Positions 23,672 through 34,744 of a stretch of 64,000 nt of DNA are shown one piece after another. The first letter of the stretch is position 1. Each line of letters starts with the position of its first letter. The position numbers and the translations under genes are program-made. Location of the stretch: NCBI GenBank assembly GCA_930367215.1, contig OV884058.1, forward strand, positions 108,895,802-108,959,801, in the 5' to 3' direction. Source of the DNA: Pollenia angustigena. Taxonomy: Eukaryota; Arthropoda; Insecta; Diptera; Polleniidae. The notes beneath the pieces were generated by a model. It saw only the letters and a list, made by a program, of their open reading frames with translations. It made no database searches and was not told the DNA's origin.

Positions 23672-24000
23672 CAGGGTTACACGATCAAGTTTTGCGTATC
23701 AAGTTTTAATACACTCACACTTTTTTACCAATACACTAATACTTTTAAAAATTGATACGAACTTGCCTTTAAAATTCTCTTTCCAATCAGAGTTTCAATT
23801 TACGTTCAAGAAAACAGCTGATTTCGAGGTTAGTGAGCAAATTTTTCGTTTATATTTATAAATTGTTTTCTTGATGACATCTTTAAAGTAAATTGCTCAA
23901 AAATTGAATGCAGCCTACGTCACAGCTTTCAATTTATGTAAATTTTGACAAGCAGTAAATGTAAAAGACTATCAAGAACAAGTTGACCGTGTGGCCGCAG
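23672..24000. mobile_element. Possible hAT-like MITE
   Basis: CAGGGTTACACGATCAAG on the left and a diverged complement, AACAAGTTGACCGTGTGGCC, on the right bracket about 329 bp. No matching 8-bp duplication was found. Confidence 0.4.
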
Positions 24001-24261
24001 GGTAAGAGGAAATATATTTTTTGTGTAGTAAATATTAAGCATTTTATGGTTTTTAGAGTAACTTTTAAATAGGATTCCCTTGGATTTGTGTAATGTCCAC
24101 TTTAGATGGAAAAAAGTTAGCTTAAATTATTTACTGGTGAACTTTTTATATACATACATTCATATATATGTAGATAGCATACCCATTACACGGAGAGAAC
24201 TGTAGAATGTGTGGATTGCCGAAATGGAAAGCAAAGAAAGGGCAGATGTTGTCATTAGCTA

Positions 24262-24292
<31 letters not shown>

Positions 24293-24361
24293 AAGAGTGG
24301 GTAACAGAAAATTAAAACAGAGGATTATTGCAATAAAGTTAAGTTAGCTGTACGGAGATAA
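24001..24361. other. No gene; poly-T tract
   Basis: Contains a run of about 24 T near 24266-24289. Otherwise unremarkable. Confidence 0.5.
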
Positions 24362-25357
24362 ACGTATTCAATTAACGAAAGATGGATAAAAGCAAAAAGA
24401 TCTAAGAAATATTTTGAAGACTTTAACAAAATTTGGTTAGATGGACTATTTTGTCTTCCTTCTGAAAACATACTTAAAATTCCAGAGGATTTAGGGATCC
24501 AACCGTCAACGTCAAATTTTGGCAGATCTTGATCCGATTTTTCAGGTAAATCTAAAAAGCTTTTGGAAGAGTCTGCTTTAGTAAGTGGATGTTCACCTGA
24601 GAAACTAGTTTTCGCTGCTGGCGTTAGTCTTTATAAATCTGGCAAAAGTGATGCTGCCGCGATTCTAAAGAACATACTTGAATCTCCAACGAGAGCAACT
24701 AAAATTAAAAAAATTGTTAATGCACAATCTAAGGAACCAGTACCGTATACAGATGAAGAAGCAGTACGTTTGTTTATCGATGGAAAATATACAAAAGCAA
24801 GCTATAATGCGATACGTACTGGTGCTAAAATTCGTAACGCGGATATATACCCATCATATCATAGAATTTTGGAAGCTAAACAAAAGTGCTATCCAAGTAA
24901 TGGGACTAAGTTGATCACACTTCATGTAGAATTTTAAAGTTACAAAAAGAGGTCATAGAGGAATTATACCGAATTGACTTTGATTTATAAATGGAGGTGT
25001 GATGGTAGCAGTGGGTACTCAACCTATAAGCAAAACTTTAGTTCAAATGATTCCCGTAAAATAGATGAATAGTTGATTGCAATTTGCTTGGTACCTTTGT
25101 AGCTAAAGTACGGTAACGATATCATATGGGAAAACCCACGTCCATCATATACACGTTTTTGCAGGCCGATTAAATTGATTTTTGAAAAGGAAAGAAAATC
25201 TTTGATCCAAGGTAAAACTAATCACATACAAAATCAAATTGATGCAATAGTGTCAACAGCTTCTTACATTGAAGATAATACAGTTATGGTTAAACATGTT
25301 TTTTATTTAACAATGATCGATGGCAAGGTTTTCTCGATTCTGAGCGATTCCATGTGA
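24362..25357 (+). pseudogene. Transib / RAG1-core-like transposase relic
   Basis: One plus-strand frame runs for about 1 kb without a frameshift but with five stops (24530, 24935, 24956, 25070 and 25100). Segments in order: WIKAKRSKKYFEDFNKIWLD; a 124-codon open stretch with SPTRATKIKKIVN and YPSYHRILEAKQKCYP; CDGSSGYSTYKQNF, a candidate for the first catalytic Asp (25001-25003); WENPRPSYTRFCRPIKL; and YLTMIDGKV, a candidate for the second Asp (25319-25321). This order resembles Transib transposases and the related RAG1 core (DGMGD...YDEK in RAG1). The Glu-containing C-terminal part is absent; another repeat begins near 25387. Confidence 0.7.
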
Positions 25358-25386
25358 ACCACTGTTTATTCTGCGTCCTTATAAAT

Positions 25387-25830
25387 AGCGAAGTTAATTT
25401 AAATACGACCGCCTGTTTGTTGAAATGGGTTTAGCGAAGACCTCTGGTATGATGTACCTGCAAAAACCAAGACCGCCTCTCATTTTACCAATATAATAAA
25501 TATCTGAAAAACAGCAAGAGTAAAAGATTCCAAATAAGATACAAGCATCTTGGTTTTTAATAGATAACATCTGACAAGATGAAGGCGAAAAAAGAGAAGT
25601 GGGCGTGGCACAAACAGATTTATTTATATCTAAAGAACGGTAAGAGAAAAATTGTCCAAATTTGGTACACGTAGCCGGGCTATACACAACCTCACCGCAA
25701 AAAATGACATAATAGATTTCTGTATAAGTGGAGAACGGCAGCAGCCAAAGTTTGCAAATATGATAAAAAATATCTTGGCTTTCAATGCACAACATCCAAC
25801 AAAATACGGGCGGGATTGGAGAATAAAAAA
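25387..25830. repeat. Periodic dispersed repeat (copy B)
   Basis: Related to 14605-15120: TAGCGAAGTTAATTTAA, AGAAGTGGGCGTGGCA, TGGAGAACGGCAGCAGCC and GGGCGGGATTGGAGAA occur in similar order. A 133-codon minus-strand frame crosses it but is a chance frame over repeat DNA. Confidence 0.6.
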
Positions 25831-26489
25831 ATAGCTTGATTTAAATATTTTATTAAATTTATTCTTTTTATATAAATATTGTATGTTTTTTAAGCTCTTC
25901 AATAAGTTTTTCTTTCATGATTCACAAATTTGTTAAATTATTATTTTTATTGTCAGCTGATTACTTGTCAAAAACACACAACGCATTAAAAAGTTCAAAG
26001 TTAACCAACTTTCTGGTGCAAACGCGTCAAAATATTTTGCAAGTAGCTTGTTCTATGAAAACACACTAGCGTAACTTTTTTGACAGAAGACGACAGAGCG
26101 CGCGCGCACTAACGCGTGTTATGTACTTTTACCTTTAGGCATAGGTTAGGAAGGTTACAAGAAATTAATGTTAATTTTTCCGTCGGTGCAGCCCCCTCGT
26201 ACGTGCCAATAGCATAAAAAATGACAAAGTTTCAGCCTAATCGGATAACGCTAACATGTGCCTCATTGAGAATAAATTAAGGAAAAACAGCGATTTTTCA
26301 CTAAAATTCGTATTTCTTTGCCCTTATAACCGAAACCATTCATTCTAGGAACCTGAGTCGAGTCTTGTTTTATAGGAAATTTCATTCTTATTAATTTTGA
26401 TATTGGTTTTGTTCCTTAACCAATAGATAAAGTGATATTTAGCATTAATTAAGGACAAAGAAATACATATATTTCGTAACTTCCATTGC
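25831..26489. other. No gene recognised
   Basis: Non-coding. A CGCGCGCGC run is near 26098-26107. Confidence 0.5.
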
Positions 26490-26900
26490 TTTCTTATCAG
26501 ATATTTTTAGCATATCAATGATCTGAACCTTAAACTTCAAGTCAAAGGAAAGCTTGTATGGGAGCTCCTGACAGAAGTAAAAAGCTTTTTGCGAAAACTC
26601 GATCTTTTCAACATTGATCTGGATAATGAACGCCTGCACTTTCCTAATTTAAAAAAAATCTGCACTGACAACGATTTTGACGTCGGCCAATACAAGACGT
26701 TCATTGAGGATCTAAAATCAGAATTTGAAAACAGATTCGCAGATTTTAAGAAAATTGGGAATGTCGTCGATATCCTCAGTAACATTTACTTTTTGAATCC
26801 TGGGCATGAATGGAGTTATGAAGCTGCAAATATTTATAGGAGTATTAAAGCTTCTTTTCAGATAGAATTGTTCGATTTCCAAGAAAATACAGTTTTTTAA
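26490..26900 (+). pseudogene. hAT (SCAND3/ZBED-like) transposase fragment
   Basis: Reads HINDLNLKLQVKGKLVWELL, then a 103-codon open frame with HFPNLKKIC, YKTFIEDLKSEFENRFADFK, VVDILSNIYF and a terminal IELFDFQENTVF. The order LN.LN..LQ, HFP.L, EFE.RF.DF matches the middle of SCAND3/ZBED/GTF2IRD2-like hAT proteins. The BED finger, catalytic residues and C-terminal dimerisation motif are missing, and a small frameshift precedes HIND. Confidence 0.7.
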
Positions 26901-27201
26901 CACCAAAAACAAGAAGTTTCTTGTCAAAACTTCGGCTACTTTTTTAAAATGAAAAGCTTCTTTCACTCATTATTTAGTAGCTTTCTTCTATATAACTACT
27001 TTAACTACTTCTTGACTACTTTTTTTAACAGACGTATGTAGGCAAAAAATAATGAACTACAATCAAATGCGTTCATTTTGGGACATTCCTTGTAAAATTC
27101 ATTGGTTCTTTCAGTAGAATTGAAAGTAGTATTGTTGCTTTTTTCTGATTACTTAACACATTATTTTGAAGGTGGAGTTTTTACTGGAATTGTAAAAACC
27201 C
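26901..27201. other. No gene recognised
   Basis: A+T-rich spacer downstream of the hAT fragment. Confidence 0.5.
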
Positions 27202-27205
27202 TTAA

Positions 27206-27520
27206 GCGGCCCATACACTTGCAATATTATTGTATATGATATTTGCCATATTATTTCCATTTTGTCCTATATTATGTAATAAGTCGCACGATGGTTTCAT
27301 TCATTCAATAAAAAGGTGAACATAACCTATAGGAAAAACATAAACAGCATTGTACAATGTTGCCAACACATTTCACTATCTTTTCGTTGCGCAATAAAAA
27401 TCAAAAGTCTTTTGATTGTTACCAATATATTGTGCCTCCTTCGAATGTAACATCCACATTGGCGACATAATTGCACAATACGTAAAATTAAACAATTTTA
27501 TTGCAAGTGTATGAGCCGCT
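27206..27520. mobile_element. 315-bp MITE with TTAA duplication (copy 1)
   Basis: Inverted termini GCGGCCCATACACTTGCAAT and complement, with TTAA at 27202-27205 and 27521-27524, as for piggyBac- or Kolobok-type elements. The interior matches the split copy at 34549-36142. Confidence 0.85.
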
Positions 27521-27524
27521 TAAG

Positions 27525-27726
27525 AACTTACTTAATTTTATTCAAAGCATTTGCTTATTATTTAATAAAATAATGCACCGTAACCCATTCGTTTTATTTG
27601 ACCAAAGATACAGTATCTAAACATACTATTAAAATAGTTCAGTTTATTACTTTCCGGACCGCGACGGTCGTGATTTTTTAAAAAACGAACCCCAAATGAA
27701 AGTAGGTGGTGACCACTGCTATATAT
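27525..27726. other. Short spacer
   Basis: No gene. Ends in the 8-bp target CTATATAT (27719-27726) of the next element. Confidence 0.5.
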
Positions 27727-27930
27727 CAGTGATAACCAAGCCCCGAACTAACCAAGCCCCGAACGCACGCACACAAAGATATTATGTACTTGGGTGCGGT
27801 CGCAGAGGCTGATGATAGCCTGATGTTTTGAAACGAACAAAGTTGTTGTATACATGTGAATTGCCGACCGTGTCTGTGTGAAAAATACGATTATTGACTT
27901 ACTCGCGAGCCTATGAAGTGGTTATCACTG
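27727..27930. mobile_element. hAT-type MITE, TSD CTATATAT
   Basis: A 204-bp element with ends CAGTGATAACCA and complement, and perfect 8-bp duplications CTATATAT (27719-27726 and 27931-27938). Contains the tandem pair AACCAAGCCCCGAAC. It abuts the next MITE directly. Confidence 0.85.
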
Positions 27931-27938
27931 CTATATAT

Positions 27939-28163
27939 TAACCCCTTTGCGCGAAATTATCGTATGTTACAAAAACCAAATTTTACAGGACAGCCATTTT
28001 TCTACTTTTCTCTGCTTTCGCTTGCAATATTAAAATGAAAATATACATTCAATTTTTGGAGCAACGTGACGTATGTATCTTTGGATGTAGACCAAAATTG
28101 CATCAAAAACTCAACTTCAAAAAAATTGGCATATGCGATAAATAATTTCGAGCAAAGGGGTCG
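27939..28163. mobile_element. MITE, CGACCCCTTTGCGCG family (copy 2)
   Basis: Strong match to 8800-9047, including the CAATTTTTGGAGCAACG block, but about 25 bp shorter because of an internal indel. The left terminus has mutated to TAACCCC. A 62-codon frame in it is not a gene. Confidence 0.8.
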
Positions 28164-29204
28164 ACATGTTTTAAACTCCCAGAGTGATTCATCAATTTTT
28201 AGTTATCAAATGTCCTCAAAACAGACGTATTTTAGCGATGTACATATTATTTGATGGCCCTTCAAATGCTAGCTGGGTATGACTGTGTTTGTTTATACAT
28301 ATAAAAGCCAAAAATAATAATAACAACTTTTGATTTGCCCTGTCCTACTTGGCAAAATATAAATGTTACTTTTTTTGTATATACATGAATTTTTATGTTT
28401 TTTATTGTTGTTGTTTTTTTCTCATTTACTTAGTAAAAGGTATTATTAGCACATATTAGTATTTTGTGCTGAAAAAATACCATATTGTACAAAAATAAAA
28501 CATGGTTTTTATGGACAAAAGATAACAAAGGTACAAATTATCAACTCCTTTTCTAGTTGAACTTTTGCAAAAGGATTTATAAATTTCTTACCCGACTACA
28601 ATCGATAGTATTTTTATTCATTTAAAGGCAACAAGAGAAAGTTATTAAAGTTGATTGGACTGTGTTACGTTGGAAACGATTTTTGAATTGGGAATTATTA
28701 AAGATTTAGTGCAAATATGATTAATCAGGAATGATTGGTGGAAGCAGGTGTGAATATTTTTAAAGGGTATGAAATTTACATACAACCGCGTATGAAAAGT
28801 TTTTTGTTATGTATTCACGTATTTTAGTATGCTAAACTTTAATTTATCATAATTTTTTATTCATATAAAACTATTGATTCAAATTTTATGACAATATCGT
28901 TAACCACTGCGATTGTAGGCACATTAGGGACTTTTTCGGTTGTGGACTATATATGGGACCTTGGTAAATTATGGACCATTGTGTACAAAATCTTCACTGC
29001 GATATCATTTTTGATCATATGCAAATAAGTTCTATTAAGTATTATAACAATGACATTATGTGGTACGATTTTAGATCTTTTTAGGAAGCGAGCGTGTTGT
29101 GCAGAGACAGACAGAGAAATAGACGAACCCACAACTTAAATACCAAATTGGGCAGTAGGTTAATATTTATTGATATTATTTATTAAAGGATGAGTCAAAG
29201 TAAA
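28164..29204. other. No gene; solitary TIR end
   Basis: 28261-28277 holds AAATGCTAGCTGGG, the end of the family at 19049. 28915-29150 is a diverged dispersed repeat (GGGACCTTGG, ACAGACAGAGA). No coding signal. Confidence 0.45.
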
Positions 29205-29720
29205 TTTTTTGCCCGCATTATTATGCCCACACCACAATAGCGGAGAGATGTATTATGCGTTTGTAGCTATGTGTGTGCCACTAAAAAATATTGGTCTCAA
29301 AACCCACCTTAAAGTATACCGATTGACTAAGAATCAGTTTTTGAGTTGATCAATCGAGGTCCGTCCCTCCAGCTGCCTGGCTAGTTGTCTGTCCATGTAA
29401 CCTTGTGAGCAAAGTACAGGTCGCAACTTCGAATATAATTTGATGAAATTTGGTAAATACCTTTGTCGTAGGGACGAAGTGTATCGAAAATGGTGAGGAA
29501 TATGAATTTGTAGAAACTTCTTTTCGGAATAGAGTCTTTGTGCCAATAAACCATCTCATTATGTTTGTTGTTAGATAAAATTTGGTCCAAACTTATTTAA
29601 TTTTTTAAAATCGGTCCATATGTGACCATTTCTCCCATGGAAATACAACCAACACTTCCTTTTAGATATTGGTGTTGGCATAACAATTGGCTGCAATACA
29701 TTTTACTATAGTTACTATGT
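29205..29720 (-). repeat. Dispersed fly repeat (minus orientation)
   Basis: Inverted homologue of 19900-20205, extending further. Shared: CCACACCACAATAG, TATTATGCGTTTGT, AAAGTACAGGTCGCAA. Overlapping small frames of 60-70 codons are chance. Confidence 0.65.
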
Positions 29721-30114
29721 CATGGCAAAATAATGTGCAAACCGGTCCAAAATTAATCATAGATCTTATATAAACCAATCTTGCTAAAATCACTTAAAAG
29801 CTAACAAATAATAATACAGTACAACAAAATTCGGGTCATCGCCGCCAGCCTTCATACTTGCAGCGCGAAATTAAACAGACTACTGGTAGAGCAAATCTGC
29901 CAAAGAGTTTTGAAAAGTAAGCTCTGGTTTTCGAAATTTCGGGCATTGAAGTTTTTGAGTTTTTTGAAAAGGCGTTTGGAATAAAATATTCTAAATGTAC
30001 TTCTGAGTTAAAAAATTATTTCAGATGTCTTCAGTAGAATTGTATGGCGATTCTTTTTTTAGAATATATTAACCCTCTAACTCTCACACAAAAGTATACT
30101 AAAGCGGCACTTAA

Positions 30115-30412
30115 GCTGGAGGTCCATACCGCGCGTTTTCGCCTCCACGCAGCGCATGCTTTTCTTACGTTACTTGCGTTCTTCGTTTCAAGTTACATGC
30201 AACGCTTTTTATGCAGCAGCAACACAAGTAAAAATAAAATTAAATTGGTCAAAATCACCTGATTTGTTCGAACGCTGCCTGTGACGCTTACAAAAGTAGA
30301 AAGTAAACCTACTTTTCGCCTCAAGGCATCTACGCTTTTGTGCATGTAACTTACTACGTATAACTACACAGATTCTACTTTTTTGACAGCTGCGTATGCT
30401 GCGAAAAAGCGA
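30115..30412. mobile_element. TTAA MITE, truncated copy
   Basis: Preceded by TTAA (30111-30114), begins GCTGGAGGTCCATACC and matches the full copy at 47851-48167 in inverted orientation up to AAAAAGCGAG near 30412, where similarity stops. The distal terminus is missing. Confidence 0.75.
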
Positions 30413-31012
30413 GATCATGAGATAGAGTTATGCTAGCTATCCCCTTTTTTTGAAATATACTATGTATTTTGTTTTTGTAAAAAGTTAGAGTGACTGTCAA
30501 AATTATTTGTTGAAAATATAAAAAAGGAAATTTTTTGTTAAAAAAATATGTATACACAATTGCTTTAGAAAGTAAATCTTTTTCCTCTATTGCAAATTAA
30601 TGGTGACTCCACCTATTCCTTATTCATTTTTATTTCCTTGTGTTTATCTTTTAGATTGACTTTTTTTATTTTATAAAATTTAAATAAGTTTTTTTTCAAG
30701 AATTTAAATTTTTGTTGAATTTAAAATTTGAATTAATTTTTTCACAAAATGTAAACAAAACTTGACATTCAGTATACACACAAAAAAAAAATAAACAAAC
30801 AACAGATGACGTGAAAATGTCACCTTTATGAATTCGCCTTGGTTATGTCAAAAAAATGGTAAATTGTTCAACTTAAAATTGACATTTCAAGCTTGAAATA
30901 TTAAAAGTGTTGCTGAATCAGCGGTTTATGGGCAAATTCAGCGATTTACCGGTTTTTGTTTTTAGGTTTCTCATAAACAAAAAATTGGCAACATTTAATA
31001 AAATTAACAGAA

Positions 31013-31215
31013 CAGGGATGGCTATGTTGTTTCAATTGTACTTTTTTGTTGATACTTTTTAAACTAAGATTTAAATTACCTTTTTGTGGTGTTTTTTAAC
31101 AACATAAATAAAACTATTTTGAACCAAAAAAAAATCTTTTAATACAATTATGGTAAAAAAGTAAAATTTTTAAAGGTTGTTGGTACAATTTTAAAAATGA
31201 TCAACGCCATCCCTG
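31013..31215. mobile_element. hAT-like MITE with CAGGGATGGC ends
   Basis: A 203-bp element with ends CAGGGATGGC and complement GCCATCCCTG. Flanking octamers TAACAGAA and AAACAAAA agree at 6 of 8 positions, consistent with a decayed 8-bp duplication. Confidence 0.65.
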
Positions 31216-31523
31216 AAACAAAACCATAACAAGAGAAAAAAAAACTAAAAAGGTGTATTTCTAAGCTAAATTGTATATTAGGAAAAAATCTAATGTAATT
31301 TTTTTAGAAAAATTAACTCTATATTTTTATTATCTCGGGTCTTTTTTGTCCTGTCTTAAACAAAATACTTCAAATTATACAATAAATATGCCTCATATGT
31401 TCTACTAATATTTTGCAAAAGAAGCTAAACGAAGGCCCGAAATTTCGAAAACTCGAGCTAACTTTTCAAAACGCTTTAACAGATTTGCTACTAGTAGCCT
31501 AGTTTCATTTCGCATTGCAAAGT

Positions 31524-31988
31524 GTAATTGCCACAATGAACGTTTACATGTATCACAACATAATTTGGTTCAAGCGGGTTCATTATTGCCCATGGGTCCC
31601 AAGTAGGCTACACTCTCGTTAAATTTTATTTATTTATTGTGGTTTAGGTTATTAAATGGTCATGCTTGACCAATTGATAAAAATAAAATTTAAGCAATAG
31701 TGCATTATTTAACTGAATATTTAACGAGTTCTATTGCATATGATGACGTTCTGGCTTTAAAATTTCTGGTATTTAAGGCTTTGAAATTGATTATCTAGAA
31801 AAGCGGTCACAAATTTTTAAAGCTTCCATAAAGCTTTGTATCTGTCAAAGCTTGAAATTTCAGCGGTGTATTATGATATTTTTCACAACTTATTAGAGAC
31901 AATTTAATTTTATTTAGTTTTAAATTTCTAATTATCACAAGGCACCTTTTCTGATAAAAACCGTTGTTTTATTCACAAGCGTTTAACG
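31524..31988. other. No gene; part of a dispersed repeat
   Basis: 31801-31875 is homologous, inverted, to 53175-53260 (CTGAAATTTCAAGCTTTG and GTGA(C/T)CGCTTTT). No coding signal. Confidence 0.5.
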
Positions 31989-31990
31989 TA

Positions 31991-32592
31991 GGGGTGTTTT
32001 TTTTTAGAGTGTCACAACTTTGAGTTGGCATCACTGCTTTATTTGAGCACCCATTTACCAGCTGATAGCTGCTGTTTGCATAGTTTGCTTTAGGATTTCT
32101 TTATGAATCGACTTGCACTAGAGAAACGCATGCAAATTGTTGAAATTTACAATAAAAATAATTCGGCGAATGGGCTAAAGCACAAATTGATATTGATTTT
32201 GAATTTCCATTCAATATTTTATTTTCCGAAGAAGCCCATTTCGGGTTGAATGGGTGCGTAAATAAGCAGAATTGCCGCATGTGGAGTGAGGAGAATCCAC
32301 AAGCTTTTGTCGAAACACCATAACATCCACAAAAAATTACTGTTTGGTGCGCTTTATGGGCTGGCGGAGACATTGTCTTCGAAAAAGATGATGGTCAGAA
32401 TGCGAAAAGTTGTTGAAAATTGGTGGTCCAGATGACGCCTTCTACGCGCCAATATCGGCGGCCACATTGCAGAAATCATATTAAAACATTAATTTCATAA
32501 AATTTTCTTTCCAATAAAGCACGTTTCATTGATATTAAAATTATTTCCTTGTTTTATTATGATTTAAACTTGTGTCACCCTAAAAAAAACAC
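31991..32592 (+). mobile_element. Mariner deletion derivative, uninterrupted copy
   Basis: A 602-bp element with ends GGGGTGTTTTTTTTTAGAGT and complement, and TA at 31989-31990 and 32593-32594. Same subfamily as the split copy at 12177. It retains 13 bp at the deletion junction that the other copy lacks. Confidence 0.85.
32103..32480 (+). pseudogene. Mariner transposase remnant, first catalytic Asp lost
   Basis: Begins MNRLALEKRMQIVEIYN. After the shared deletion it reads through a frame change to S-E-E-A-H-F, where the family has S-D-E-A-H-F, so the first catalytic Asp is Glu here. MWSEENPQAFVETP follows, then a stop. The segment with the second and third catalytic residues is deleted. Inactive. 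Confidence 0.75.
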
Positions 32593-32904
32593 TATTTGTT
32601 ATAGCTTTCATAAAAAAATATTTTTTATTTTAATTTTTTAGAAACTTAAGACAAAAAATATGTAAAACATATACATATGTGCTATCTTGTTTTTTTATTA
32701 AACGCGCTAGGACGAAAAACTGCGCGTTTGATACTATAAAACGCGATGAATTGACAACGCTGGCAGTAAACTAAATGAAAGAAAAATTAAAAAAATAAGT
32801 AATTGCACCTTTTTTCAGAATTTTCACAAAATTGTTAAAAACTTTGTTTGCACTTACTACATGCATAGATTTGTTACAATGATTTGAATTTTATAAAGCA
32901 CTAG
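32593..32904. other. No gene recognised
   Basis: A+T-rich spacer. Confidence 0.5.
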
Positions 32905-33600
32905 CTGACCCGACAGACGTTGTCCTGTCCAAATTAGGAAAAAAGTTTGCGTTCGATTTTTAAAATCCGTTAAAAAGATACGAACATTTGAAAGAAAAAT
33001 TAGTCAAATCGATGTAGCCGTTTTCTGCTTTTAGGTGAATCCAAAAAAGTGAGCGTTAAAATGGGCGGGTCAAAATTTTATTTCCGTAAAAAGTTAAGTT
33101 GGACCATGGCGATGATTTTAAAGAAAAAATCGTCCAAATCGGTCAAACCGTTATCAGGTTATGCGCTTAAGAGAAAAAGTGGGCGTAAAAGTAGGCGTGG
33201 TAATTTTTTCTTTCGATGAAAACGTAAAATGGATTAATACGAACATTTTAACAAAAAATAGTCAAATCGATGGAGCCGTTTTTTGATTTTAGGTAAATCG
33301 AAAAAGTGGGAGTAGAAGCGGGCGGGGCAAAATTTTCTTTTTGTATAAATCTAAGTTGGACCATGGTGATTATTTTAAATAAAAAATCGTCCAAATTATA
33401 AAGAAGTCATAGGTGGTGCAATATGAAATTTGGATTTTGTCTGGCCCCTCCGCCCGCAGACCGAAAATCAAAAATCAGGCTTCACAGTGTCACCCGCCTG
33501 AATATTCTGAAGATTCCCTGAAAATTTAATCAAAATCGGCCCAGCCGTTTTGGAGTCCATACGTTACATACATATACACATCCTGTTTAATTTTATAAAG
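32905..33600. repeat. Periodic dispersed repeat, 258-bp period
   Basis: AGTCAAATCGATG(T/G) recurs at 33002 and 33260, and GGACCATGG at 33101 and 33358. Each 258-bp period holds two diverged halves (AGTCAAATCGATG versus CGTCCAAATCGGTC). It opens with CTAGCTGACCCGACAGACGT and closes with ATCAAAATCGGCCCAGCCGT, phrases I recall from dispersed repeats of many arthropods. Non-coding. Confidence 0.65.
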
Positions 33601-34008
33601 CATTTTGTAGTAAAAAATTTTACTGTTTATTTGGCCCAACAATGACGTCATGATTGCAAAATTTATCTACATATGGGCATTTCCGTCAAGAGGTCCGAAA
33701 ATTTAAATGTTATTAAAAGCTGATTATTTTACAATATTGTTATAGAGAAATATTTAGATTTTACTAATTTTATAAATTTACGCATAAATTTGTTCAATTA
33801 GATGAATAATCAGACTGCAAAGTTGTGCAATCGTAATTTCTTTTTGTGAGAATGTTTTATTGTATGTTTTATTCAATAATATCTTCCTTAAAAGAGTTAA
33901 TATTTGATAAAAATTATTCCAAAAAAATGTTTTTACATGGTCTGTAATCTATGGAAGAGTTCAAAGAGAAATATGTTATTCGGATTAACGGTAAATTTTT
34001 ATTTTGTT
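33601..34008. other. No gene recognised
   Basis: A+T-rich spacer without coding signal. Confidence 0.5.
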
Positions 34009-34011
34009 TTA

Positions 34012-34171
34012 AGGTCCAATTAGACGTGATATAACCATACCAAAACTGTATTACCATCACCACTGTATTACCGAAATGACATAAACATACCATACAAACC
34101 AATTAAATTTTGGTTTCTAAATGCGCCGTTACGGCTGTGGCGTTATGGTTATGTCACGTCTAGTTGGACCT
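34012..34171. mobile_element. 160-bp MITE with TTA duplication
   Basis: Ends AGGTCCAATTAGACGTGA and complement TCACGTCTAGTTGGACCT, flanked by TTA (34009-34011 and 34172-34174). Non-coding. Confidence 0.8.
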
Positions 34172-34744
34172 TTAATCATTATTCAGTTAAATTATTATGG
34201 AAAAAATTTCACGTTCGAAATGTCACGTATCGACCCAGATTTTGGCTTAAAAAAAATACAGAAGATTTGAAGATTGACAAGATTCCTACTTTATAGGCCA
34301 GCAGGACGAGGGGAAAAGAAAAGAGTACACAGATCAGTGTTGCAAAATTCAAATTTCGTAATGGTACTGAACTTCAACTAAAAGAGTATTTTTCCCACCA
34401 AATGGTACTTTTTGTTAAAACAATAATTTTTGAAAATAAAAGCCACAAAAAATATTTTATTGGAATTCATTTATCTAAGTATTTAATAGCAAGCAGTATT
34501 AATATTTGACGTGCACATGTAAATAATATTTCTGTTATACATAAGCGTCTAGCGCCCATCCATCTACAATATTATTGTATATGTTATTCGCCATATCCCG
34601 GTGGCGTTTATGAGCGACATTGTCATTATGACATTTTCATCGATGAATAATCGCACCAGAGCCAGTAACAAGTTGATATTTAGGGAGTTATGCATGACAA
34701 CGGCATAATGAATAAATCAGAAATTAACGGACTGTTTCTTTTTT

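Larger units (their letters stand above)
22364..23674. mobile_element. hAT-like TIR element with GTACGGTAA repeats
   Basis: Bounded by CAGTGATGTTAAC and the complement GTTAACATCACAG. ACGGTAATT motifs cluster at both ends (22378-22455 and 23597-23650). The terminal form suggests hAT, but the 8-bp flanks do not match, so this is tentative. It carries two MITEs (22664 and 23321). Confidence 0.5.
29857..31523. mobile_element. 1.67-kb region bounded by ~88-bp inverted repeats
   Basis: Left arm 29857-29944 and right arm 31435-31523 match in opposite orientation, for example TTTTGAAAAGTAAGCTC against TTTTGAAAAGTTAGCTC, and TTTTCGAAATTTCGGGC. No transposase inside. Two smaller MITEs (30115 and 31013) are nested. 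No target duplication resolved. Confidence 0.6.

Noticed and set aside
22364..24000. A single larger hAT element across 22364-24000
   Set aside because: The CAGTGATG and CAGGGTTACACG ends are different and no octamer flanks match, so they are kept as two tentative elements.
24563..24937. 124-codon frame as a separate small gene
   Set aside because: It is one open segment between stops of the longer Transib-like frame.
25394..25902. 133- and 90-codon minus-strand frames
   Set aside because: Overlap a dispersed repeat that has a diverged copy at 14605 without equivalent frames.
32905..33600. CRISPR-like or satellite array
   Set aside because: Units are diverged and long (about 130 or 258 bp) with no short constant repeats and unique spacers; the genome is eukaryotic.
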